NCBI GenBank assembly: GCA_030220185.1
Contig: JASPKZ010007295.1
Coordinates: 466,501-530,500 of the forward strand
Origin: Diploptera punctata
Lineage: Eukaryota; Arthropoda; Insecta; Blattodea; Blaberidae
Direction of reading: 5' to 3'
Length of the DNA: 64,000 nucleotides
Each line of letters begins with the position of its first letter. Within the stretch, counting starts at the first letter, position 1. Of the stretch, positions 62,501-64,000 are shown in pieces. Made by a program: the position numbers and the translations under genes. The notes under the pieces are model-generated. The model was given only the letters and a program-made list of their open reading frames with translations, searched no databases and had not been told where the DNA came from.

Positions 62501-64000
62501 TTTTTTATTTAATTAATTTAATTATTTGTATAAATAACTTATGTCCATCAACAAGGGAGGTAAACCTATTGGCTACAAACACTTTATATAGTGGTAATGG
62601 CCTCATTCCATCTTGCTAAAAACCCACAGTATATTTACAGCATCCTGTGCCAGCTGCGGTCCCAGGTATTGTTCTAACATGTCAAGACAGTTACATGTTC
62701 CCGTAAATTTTTGTTTTTGTTATTCCCAGCCACACATTTACCTTTGGTGGGTGTGTCTCTGAAACTCTTGTATGGTGTTTGGCGGTTCGCCTGCTCCAAT
62801 CCTACAATTATGTCTACTGACATGTCCACATGTGTGGAATGTTGCCTCATCACTGAACAACACATGTTCCATGAGGTCTTCATTTTCAATGGCATTTAAC
62901 AGGTCATCACGCACAGCTTGTTGAGCTACATAGTCTTGTGCATTATCTGGATGTGATAAGGGTGTTTGTTCAGTTTGAAGTGCAAAATACGCCATACAGT
63001 GCTTTGGGACATACCCAACTCTGCTGAGTCTTCTGGTTGATGCACCGGGACTTCGTGATATGGCATCCGGTATGGTTTGCACATCTTCTGGTGTTGTAGG
63101 CGGCCTCCCTCTATGTGCCTCATCAGCAACAGATCCCATCCATTTCATTTTCAGTACCAGATCTCTAATAGCTTGCCTACTAGGACCTGGTTTTCTGAAT
63201 TTTATAGTGAATTCTTCTTGGACCTGCCCGTACGTCAGTCCTCGTATACGAGCGAAAATGACAGCTAATCTTTCCTCTATTGTTAGCATAGTTTCCAATT
63301 ACATATAACAAAAATACGTAAATTAACAATATGAGGAAAACTGTCAAGAGACTTTTGAATCACCCTGTATTTTCAATGTAATGTTTTTTGAAAGGAGTTG
63401 GCATAATGCATAATAGCATGCATTTCCAGAATTGAGCCTATGTTTAATTTCTCTGTGCATCCCATTCCTATTTGCAATTTTTGTTCCTAGATACTTCAAA
63501 TCAGCCACTTCTTCAAAATTCTGTTCATTTGTCATTAGTTGTCCATTTTCATTATACAATGCATTTCTATGTGTGAACATATATTTAGTTTTATTGATGT
63601 TTCTTAGTGTTATTCAATAGTGTGTGTGTGTTGGCCCTTAATATCTCCTTGCTCTCCTTCAATAATACTAAATCATCAGCATAAACTAACAGCCTATTAA
63701 TACCAATGAGTTGTAGGCCTTCTTCATTCTCCTAAGATTTTATGGCATGCTCCAATACAAAACTGAATAGTAGATATCCTTGCTTTAATCCATTGTGAAT
63801 TTCAAAAGTATCCGAAAACTGCCTATATGCACCCTACTCTTTGTGCCATTTAGACACATTCATTCAACAAGGATTCCTTTAACCTTAAATAGTGGACTTC
63901 TTATAAGTCTGTAAAATAGATGTATGATTAATTTGTTCTAATAAATGAGTATTCTATTTATCCAGATGGGACTCGTATGCTTCAGGCTACGTGAAGGTAA
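32544..64000 (+). CDS. Aromatic-L-amino-acid decarboxylase-like gene B, seven exons, 3' end outside window
   Basis: Intact tandem paralog of gene A. Exons: 32544-32744, 40020-40136, 41604-41655, 52833-52897, 58731-58967, 61188-61718, 63966-64000 (partial); together 1238 nt, 412 codons so far, with phases consistent at every junction. Starts ATG-AAT-GTT-GAA right after acceptor aacacag, so a 5' UTR exon lies upstream. Best resemblance by eye is DOPA decarboxylase (the GCALEK / EDIAKGLVPF junction). Retained: stacking His (exon 5 residue 47), PLP Asp (exon 6 residue 48), Schiff-base Lys in FNCNPHKLL. Departures: Trp after the Lys is Leu, the mobile catalytic loop is about five residues shorter than in human DDC with the usual Tyr apparently Thr, and the phosphate-loop start is T-G-G-S-E-S. 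Predicted PLP enzyme; substrate not assignable. Confidence 0.88.
32768..33339. mobile_element. Mariner-type MITE with transposase N-terminus only
   Basis: Element 32770-33337 between TA dinucleotides, TIRs about 110 bp (gtgattcaaaattgacttta). Minus strand 32905-33165 reads FTVAERARCVFLFEETKSAT, RTQYGKDPPSRPTIYSW and TGRPRTAEAV, the helix-turn-helix N-terminus of a mariner-like transposase; catalytic DDE/D region deleted. Confidence 0.82.
33396..34448. mobile_element. PLE fold-back with 12-bp target duplication, interrupted by a LINE
   Basis: Element 33408-34436 between aatgttaaaaca at 33396-33407 and 34437-34448. Right arm at 34361-34374 reads GAA, 10-nt palindrome AACTGCAGTT, C. Tail motif ggaaataacattatgaggct at its left end. 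Confidence 0.8.
33483..34291 (+). mobile_element. Jockey-like LINE 3' end with 9-bp duplication and (TTA)n tail
   Basis: Insert 33492-34282 between ttatagttt at 33483-33491 and 34283-34291. Plus-strand frames read LQRAHNACIRLIFNLRRYDH and MTRAWNSLPSHVRDCQSLS, the conserved end of Jockey/CR1-type Pol, then a 3' UTR ending ctgccagctaaaataaag(CATTA)(TTA)n. Confidence 0.82.
34505..35052. mobile_element. PLE fold-back element
   Basis: Arms (about 34525-34770 and 34830-35052) include the PLE C-terminal coding end (K-L-M-N-F-E-I-P-x-E type). The minus arm has CTGATGA at 34624-34630 and GAA, palindrome ACTAGT, T ending at 34592; the plus arm repeats the palindrome at 34998-35003. Confidence 0.75.
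34592..34630 (-). ncRNA. Hammerhead ribozyme-like motif in PLE arm
   Basis: CTGATGA, a longer irregular stem II region, GAA, palindrome ACTAGT, T. Core bases present; stem II weaker than in other families. Confidence 0.5.
36160..36690 (+). mobile_element. LINE RT C-terminal fragment
   Basis: Plus strand MEQVNHLNYLGCDISFNYDN, then after a stop at 36369 the frame continues ITAAEMKFLRSVKGCTKEDR and QKWKQHIDRMNEDRYPNK, the RT thumb and C-terminal W-x-x-H-x-x-R-M motif. Its 3' end abuts the next PLE block. Confidence 0.75.
36916..37709 (-). mobile_element. hAT element with BED-like zinc finger, 8-bp duplication
   Basis: Element 36924-37701 between gttatgag at 36916-36923 and 37702-37709; TIRs tagagtccagaaattagg and tagagaccggatgttagg. 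The minus strand encodes MPKERTRVRKAVKDKLTNFV and, after a frame break, KYSQVTLFCKVCKNSMNCMK with downstream H-x5-H-type residues: a CxxC zinc finger as in hAT transposases and CGGBP1-like proteins. No catalytic domain. The aggcatttataggca motif repeats near its right end. Confidence 0.8.
37905..38371. mobile_element. PLE fold-back with 12-bp target duplication
   Basis: Element 37917-38359 between aaacaattgata at 37905-37916 and 38360-38371. Arms of about 130 bp meet near 38190. Both arms read GAA-ACTGGT-C (38041-38051 minus, 38295-38305 plus), self-complementary if U-G pairs are allowed. A tRNA-like piece (37930-37990) sits at its left end. Confidence 0.8.
38372..39475 (+). other. Gene B intron 1, nothing recognised
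   Basis: About 1.1 kb without recognisable coding, element ends or repeats shared in the window. Confidence 0.5.
39480..39800 (+). repeat. tRNA-bearing repeat, family E, single unit
   Basis: Spacer (agaaatattaaattt ... ggtgctctcgggaattgta) then tRNA-like head 39695-39770 (gtaggtagctcagttggaaa, T-arm aagttcgaaccctag) and the common trailer ttttcttttcaaatataat. Confidence 0.68.
40020..40136 (+). CDS. Gene B exon 2
   Basis: 117 nt, 39 codons, one codon longer than gene A exon 2. It starts ISQFYHPLFLGYFPVTTSYP and ends SYGGW before donor gtatgt; the extra residue falls just before the terminal W. The family T in the Y-F-P-T motif is V here. Confidence 0.85.
40137..41252 (-). other. Gene B intron 2; LINE 3' relic at 40520-40830
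   Basis: 40520-40830 resembles 12850-13130 (tcctcttactgtgtcttcct) and is a LINE C-terminal relic on the minus strand. The rest is unassigned. Confidence 0.5.
41253..41567. mobile_element. PLE fold-back with 12-bp target duplication
   Basis: Element 41265-41555 between agatataacaga at 41253-41264 and 41556-41567. Arms of about 120 bp. It ends 48 bp before gene B exon 3. Confidence 0.85.
41453..41483 (+). ncRNA. Hammerhead ribozyme-like motif in PLE arm
   Basis: CTGAAGA, stem II GAGA/TCTC, GAA, ATCGCAAT, C. The inverted copy reads ATCACAAT. Both are one or two CG-to-CA changes from the perfect palindrome ATCGCGAT. Confidence 0.5.
41604..41655 (+). CDS. Gene B exon 3
   Basis: 52 nt: SMCPAAIEIEQIALDMY plus one base of a split codon, matching the family S-P-A-C-T-E-L-E ... 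M-D-W-L block. It provides the intact comparison that exposes the frameshift in gene A exon 3. Acceptor ttatttcag, donor gtaatt. Confidence 0.83.
41658..41715 (+). repeat. (TTA)n microsatellite
   Basis: Imperfect ttattattattattttc run starting at the gene B exon 3 donor, probably a decayed LINE tail. Confidence 0.6.
41862..42566 (-). mobile_element. RTE-type LINE 3' fragment with open reading frame
   Basis: Minus strand 42021-42566 is an open 181-codon frame: VAEFKYLGTIITNRNEMHKE, ILYGCETWTLTLREERRLQV, RRLRWAGHVARMGNERLAWK, then breaks in the G-R-P region. Begins with an acttacttactcactggc tail (TAAG-type 3' repeat). Confidence 0.85.
42567..42957 (-). other. Unassigned segment with a 69-codon minus-strand frame
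   Basis: 42743-42952 on the minus strand is open and reads plausibly protein-like (FPWLKEILRSIRFPDISSVL, VFNRDYHPKTAKHLAEGSEL), but I recognise no family and there is no splice context. Could be an old element fragment. Confidence 0.35.
42958..43560 (-). mobile_element. RTE-type LINE fragment split by another LINE
   Basis: 42958-43118 and 43372-43560 are the family 3' end and the G-P-K-R-D region; the insert between them is a plus-strand LINE piece. Confidence 0.7.
43117..43378 (+). mobile_element. LINE Pol C-terminal end with (CAA)n tail
   Basis: Plus strand LLTEHDYLTKHLYKIGIYTN then CPLCNKDEEMNEEHLQTC, the C-terminal zinc-knuckle (C-x2-C-x8-H-x4-C) of R1/Jockey-type Pol, ending aaaacaacaacaacaac. 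Confidence 0.75.
43556..43900 (-). mobile_element. tRNA-derived SINE, family D
   Basis: Second copy of 6645-6985, highly similar throughout; head at 43830-43900 on the minus strand. Confidence 0.82.
43945..44105 (+). repeat. Dispersed repeat X, copy 2
   Basis: Matches 18595-18785 with a few substitutions and small indels; not assignable to a class. Confidence 0.6.
44106..44335 (-). mobile_element. tRNA-derived SINE, family C
   Basis: Minus orientation, head at 44255-44335 (B box gcgggttcaaaccc on the minus strand), body with the uninterrupted gggactttaagccgtgggtc. Confidence 0.82.
44333..45130 (-). mobile_element. RTE-type LINE fragment split by a SINE
   Basis: 44333-44472 and 44790-45130 cover the thumb region to the Y-A-D-D region of the same LINE family; the SINE B insert lies at an ataatgtat target repeated on both sides. 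Confidence 0.75.
44465..44800 (-). mobile_element. tRNA-derived SINE, family B
   Basis: Near-full copy in minus orientation (gcccgaaggcaggtccttca ... ggatcgaacccaggcctgct ... agagaccacagcggtggacc). Confidence 0.85.
45155..45455. repeat. Tandem duplication, ~150-bp unit
   Basis: 45158-45310 and 45311-45452 repeat the block from gtttacctacacacgctcta to actggtacatggtt with few differences. The first unit begins in the RTE LINE, so the duplication includes LINE sequence. Confidence 0.75.
45859..46404. mobile_element. Mariner-type MITE with transposase C-terminus only
   Basis: Element 45861-46402 between TA dinucleotides; inner TIR taattacaccgacaaa on both sides. Minus strand 46093-46299 reads WSARSPYLNLLEFYMWGHLK, the third-Asp region of a mariner transposase with the Asp residues themselves changed. 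Confidence 0.8.
46575..46690 (-). mobile_element. Jockey-like LINE 3' terminus
   Basis: gagttaaggccatgtggcct and tctcttccactc are the reverse complement of the LINE end at 34195-34260, preceded by a (TTTA)n run at 46578-46606. Confidence 0.65.
46691..47297 (+). other. Gene B intron 3, nothing recognised
   Basis: AT-rich; no element ends or coding seen. Confidence 0.45.
47298..47976. mobile_element. hAT element with 8-bp duplication, containing a LINE end
   Basis: Element 47306-47968 between ctctagat at 47298-47305 and 47969-47976; ends cagagccgccctaact and agtttgggtgcccctg with gtgggcc / gggccgt inside. Internal 47455-47780 is a LINE 3' relic (plus) and (TTA)n runs at 47400-47452 and 47785-47824. 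Confidence 0.78.
48168..48340. mobile_element. PLE end fragment with target duplication
   Basis: Element about 48179-48328 between aaactatcaaa copies; starts with the tail motif gtaggaaataacactacgag. Reads GAA-ACCTGGT-C at 48275-48285, one base short of the palindrome seen at 2181-2188. 48345-48430 is a further decayed PLE end. Confidence 0.7.
48620..50495 (-). mobile_element. RTE-type LINE, longest copy, internally deleted
   Basis: 3' end at 48620 (acttacttacttactcactg tail). 48648-48857 encodes the C-terminal GRPRMRWENNINYDLR end; a one-base loss near 48968 shifts it out of the RT frame. 48908-50050 is a 380-codon open RT frame. 50177-50310 encodes the start of an AP-endonuclease (GTWNVRTL, LDIVALQEVRWPG). 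The rest of the endonuclease and the RT N-terminus are deleted. Confidence 0.88.
48908..50050 (-). CDS. LINE reverse transcriptase (partial ORF2)
   Basis: 380 codons. RT motifs in order: NNYRGISLLSTSYKILTNIL (about residues 33-52), QLYVDFQKAYDSI (about 99-111), GLKQGDALSPLLFNFVLE (about 159-176), catalytic LLVYADDVVLLADSEE (about 197-212), thumb EFKYLGTIITNRNE, then L-Y-G-C-E-T-W-T-L. Would copy element RNA at nicked target DNA. The first codons come after a deletion junction, so the true start is missing; the end is created by a frameshift. Confidence 0.85.
   Translation of the reverse strand: MLSRIWEKEALPDEWKESIIVPIYKKGDKTDCNNYRGISLLSTSYKILTNILVSRLTPYIDDILGDHQCAFRRNRSTTDQIFSIRQILEKKWEYNGTVHQLYVDFQKAYDSIKREKLYSILLEFGIPKKLVRLIRMCLNGSTSRVRVGKQFSDTFEIQNGLKQGDALSPLLFNFVLEHAIKSLENEEGLQLNGINKLLVYADDVVLLADSEEILKANTHTLLSNTKKLGLEVNISKTKYMVTRRNTLYNGNGQLMTNEGNFEELAEFKYLGTIITNRNEMHKEIKHRLNSGNACYYALQRLLMSQLLSKNVKLKIYKTIILPVILYGCETWTLTLREERRLRVFENKVLRKIFGPKRDEQTVNGEDYITMNYMVFIGSQI
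50620..50761 (+). mobile_element. PLE end fragment
   Basis: gaagaagattcaatatactg then GAA, palindrome ACAGCTGT, T, and the common end gattttcatcaagtaaacac. It is interrupted by the next PLE and resumes at 51436 (aaatcaattgatta). Confidence 0.65.
50750..51447. mobile_element. PLE fold-back with 12-bp target duplication
   Basis: Element 50762-51435 between accaaatcaatt at 50750-50761 and 51436-51447. Between the arms is a decayed GIY-YIG remnant (KIYIGKTKRN) and the C-terminal end VWEKIHIQKNKKEKLMNFQI. Arms carry hammerhead cores. Confidence 0.85.
51308..51344 (+). ncRNA. Hammerhead ribozyme-like motif in PLE arm
   Basis: CTGAAGA, irregular stem II (aatccaccaaggtttt), GAA, palindrome ACCGCGGT, C51344. 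The left-arm copy reads ACTGTGGT, i.e. both CG steps changed to TG. Confidence 0.55.
51470..52012 (+). mobile_element. Non-autonomous Helitron
   Basis: 543 bp, starts TC (after A51469), ends CTAG (before T52013), no TSD or TIR, 3' hairpin gccac/gtggc at 51983-52000 followed by cgggacttctag. Opening tatataaaaattttgtgtca and cgcgatggaatcctaaacta are typical of insect Helitron ends. An internal 42-bp block (attatctgtgagttccat...) is duplicated at 51667-51750. Confidence 0.82.
52074..52518. mobile_element. PLE fold-back with 13-bp target duplication
   Basis: Element 52087-52505 between aatattttacaat at 52074-52086 and 52506-52518. Arms of about 185 bp; each reads GAA, palindrome ATCCGGAT, C (52439-52450 plus). 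Stem II GTCAC/GTGAC is intact but CTGANGA reads TTGAGAA. Confidence 0.85.
52519..52832 (+). other. Gene B intron 3 end, nothing recognised
   Basis: AT-rich sequence up to the exon 4 acceptor tttcttttttag. Confidence 0.45.
52833..52897 (+). CDS. Gene B exon 4
   Basis: 65 nt: (A)KAMGLPNFYLHECGTGGG then VFT before donor gtaagt. Same length and phase as gene A exon 4; the Gly triplet is conserved. Confidence 0.85.
53165..53355 (+). mobile_element. tRNA-derived SINE, family B, 5' part
   Basis: ccaccgctgtggtctcgagg head, B box gggttcgatcctc, body to catctggccatcatta. The 3' part is missing. 53400-53560 is unassigned; 53562-53597 is an (AT)n run. Confidence 0.8.
53655..53712 (-). repeat. tRNA-like fragment, family F
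   Basis: Minus-strand T-arm ggttcgattcctggttcaga and trailer; truncated. Confidence 0.55.
53755..54830 (-). mobile_element. RTE-type LINE 3' two-thirds
   Basis: Near-identical to 48.6-49.7 kb: 3' tail cttacttacttactcactgg, C-terminal G-R-P-R-M-R-W block (53779-53988), thumb (54328-54519) and YADDVVLLADSE with GLKQGDTLSP (54547-54777), with stops and frameshifts between. 5'-truncated at 54825. Confidence 0.87.
54832..55605. repeat. Array of tRNA-bearing repeats, family F
   Basis: Minus-strand unit (tRNA-like head 54870-54965 plus spacer to about 55165) faces two plus-strand units (heads 55205-55275 and 55510-55580). Head: gttcgaatggcgtaatggtt, ctgacatacagtcagaggt, B box ggttcaactcctgg. The spacer (aacatgttccagaattgg) lies on both sides, giving an inverted plus tandem arrangement. 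Confidence 0.7.
56334..56813 (-). pseudogene. Mariner-like transposase, C-terminal part
   Basis: Carries RTVNGHVFLDMLQQWLLPQL, second Asp in FILQLDGAPPHYHG, third Asp in RSPDLTPCDFFMWG and the end EIEYRLDICRVTKGAHIEHL then stop. I count 46 residues between the second and third Asp, longer than the 34 of classic mariner. Confidence 0.85.
56756..57388 (-). pseudogene. Mariner-like transposase, N-terminal two-thirds
   Basis: ATG start. HTH region QRHFRTRYDKDPPDGRSIRK and TGRPSTSEETVERV, linker, then first catalytic Asp in VVYSDEATFHLSGKVNRHN, followed by V-R-I-W-G and N-V-F-C-A-I-S. Frame leaves the transposase at the G-P-F-S-F block because of an indel; the C-terminal part continues at 56334-56813. 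Confidence 0.85.
58731..58967 (+). CDS. Gene B exon 5
   Basis: 237 nt, 79 codons. It opens TGGSESILIAVIAARYHAIK (PLP-phosphate loop region), includes KLVMYFSEDAHSCIEKTA with the conserved His, and ends LTGCALEK before donor gtaagt. Acceptor is atgttttcag. Confidence 0.88.
59045..59800 (-). mobile_element. LINE RT C-terminal relic
   Basis: Minus strand 59186-59542: MRISRLQHIRNTYIRQEMDA, ALQWYGHVQRMSEDQWPKQV and GRWKRGRSRRAWYEGI, the W-x-G-H-x-x-R-M / G-R-x-R-x-x-W end of a distinct LINE. 59550-59790 is the decayed thumb region. Confidence 0.78.
59801..61187 (+). other. Gene B intron 5; tRNA-like repeat at 60628-60712
   Basis: 60628-60712 is a family-E-like tRNA repeat (gagagctcaaatggtacagt, T-arm ggattcaaatactgg, trailer aatttttctctt). 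The rest shows no recognisable element or coding. Confidence 0.55.
61188..61718 (+). CDS. Gene B exon 6 (PLP-binding core)
   Basis: 531 nt, 177 codons. EDIAKGLVPFMVISTMGS, WLHIDAAYGG (PLP Asp) and FNCNPHKLL; the Schiff-base Lys codon is 61425-61427. The following loop (KEAMHVCRHTVNSEEGDDYG) is unlike the family D-P-x-Y-L-K-H loop. LSRRLRGLKLWYVLRSYGIE is well conserved. Donor gtaagt; a PLE begins 18 bp beyond. Confidence 0.9.
61841..61873 (-). ncRNA. Hammerhead ribozyme motif in PLE left arm
   Basis: Minus strand CTGAAGA, stem II GGTAC/GTACC, GAA-ACAGTTGT-C: the palindrome ACAGCTGT has one C-to-T change here. Confidence 0.62.
62123..62320 (+). pseudogene. PLE ORF C-terminal end (GIY-YIG domain remnant)
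   Basis: In-frame with upstream VYIGQTGRPFISRIKEH from 62041. Contains YAKYANHLF-type helix and ILHVCDKGKKLDLLEAVEIN, K-L-K-S. GIY-YIG endonuclease is the mark of canonical PLEs. Remaining ORF (RT) absent from this 5'-truncated copy. Confidence 0.75.
62424..62456 (+). ncRNA. Hammerhead ribozyme motif in PLE right arm
   Basis: CTGAAGA, perfect 5-bp stem II GGTAC/GTACC with loop AGT, GAA, 8-nt palindrome ACAGCTGT, C62456. Intact core. Confidence 0.72.
62560..63369 (-). mobile_element. Mariner-like transposon, 3'-truncated
   Basis: 5' TIR at 63340-63367 (ttttgaatcaccctg before TA). Minus strand 62738-63298: FARIRGLTYGQVQEEFTIKF, HTH and GRPPTTPEDV, first Asp in EHVLFSDEATFHTCGHVSRH; 62580-62700 continues Y-L-G-P-Q-L-A-Q-D-A. 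The element stops before the second Asp; the right TIR is absent. Confidence 0.82.
62738..63298 (-). pseudogene. Mariner-like transposase fragment (N-terminus and first Asp)
   Basis: 186 codons from ATG. METMLTIEERLAVIFARIRG, then KFRKPGPSRQAIRDLVLKMK, hinge, VRDDLLNAIENEDLMEHVLF, S-D-E-A-T-F with catalytic Asp, R-H-N-C-R-I-G-A-G-E-P-P. A different subfamily from the 56.3-kb element. A frame break in the linker (around 63000) is likely, since A-E-L-G-M-S-Q-S-T-V-W-R-I lies in another frame. Confidence 0.8.
63373..63880 (-). mobile_element. RTE-type LINE fragment
   Basis: Minus strand 63344-63580: FTHRNALYNENGQLMTNEQN, VADLKYLGTKIANRNGMHRE; then toward 63870 the Y-A-D-D region with deletions. 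Truncated at both ends; its left end touches the mariner TIR. Confidence 0.82.
63966..64000 (+). CDS. Gene B exon 7, truncated by window end
   Basis: Acceptor ttatccag then MGLVCFRLREG, the family M/L-G-L-V-C-F-R-L-K-G block starting the C-terminal domain. It corresponds to gene A exon 7 (166 nt); about 130 nt and a terminal exon should follow outside the window. Confidence 0.85.
   Translation, partial: MGLVCFRLREG

Larger units (their letters stand above)
61726..62527 (+). mobile_element. PLE fold-back with GIY-YIG coding and 11-bp target duplication
   Basis: Element 61737-62516 between tttaattattt at 61726-61736 and 62517-62527. Left inverted arm to about 61946, a second direct copy of the end module at 61950-62010, then coding YKFKCGTCDNVYIGQTGRPF and ISRIKEHMRAYNRNLEYSKY (GIY-YIG endonuclease, 62040-62320, open to stop), then the right arm. 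Confidence 0.87.

Overview
The window looks like intronic and intergenic nuclear DNA from an arthropod, most likely a large-genome hemimetabolous insect (cockroach-like). Grounds: AT-rich sequence, GT-AG introns of several kb, insect-style aromatic amino acid decarboxylase exons, and a dense mix of Penelope-like elements (PLEs), RTE-type and Jockey-type LINEs, tRNA-derived SINEs, mariner, hAT, piggyBac-like, Helitron and LTR remnants. The insect assignment is an inference; no species marker is visible.

Only two host genes are visible, both on the + strand and in tandem. Both belong to the PLP-dependent group II (aromatic-L-amino-acid/DOPA/histidine) decarboxylase family. Gene A (3322-26523, eight coding exons) is complete in exon content but broken: TTA where its sister has the start ATG, a +1 frameshift in exon 3, a +1 frameshift with immediate stop in exon 5, and the catalytic PLP-binding lysine replaced by Gln. 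Gene B (32544 to beyond 64000, seven exons in the window) is open throughout, starts with ATG, and keeps the PLP lysine, the stacking His and the Asp, but has a shortened catalytic loop without the usual Tyr. Splice phases are identical, and exon lengths are the same apart from one extra codon in exon 2 and the two single-base insertions (201/114 or 117/52 or 53/65/237 or 238/531 bp), so A and B arose by tandem duplication.

Nearly everything else is mobile DNA, much of it nested. PLE copies dominate. About sixteen are fold-back elements (an inverted copy of the 3' end precedes the element), and most are flanked by 10-16 bp target-site duplications read directly here. A hAT (8176-9092) sits in a LINE; a second hAT (36924-37701) sits in a PLE that also holds a LINE; a 1.35-kb mariner (56214-57560) splits a PLE reverse transcriptase; a TTAA element splits a SINE at 9434-9747; a solo LTR splits another at 19586-20096; a 543-bp Helitron lies at 51470-52012.

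The most striking signal is in the PLE ends. They carry hammerhead-ribozyme cores (CTGANGA, stem II, GAA) in which stem III is a loopless self-complementary palindrome followed by a non-G base. Ten different palindromes occur across the families in this window, as expected of ribozymes that pair stem III between two RNA copies.
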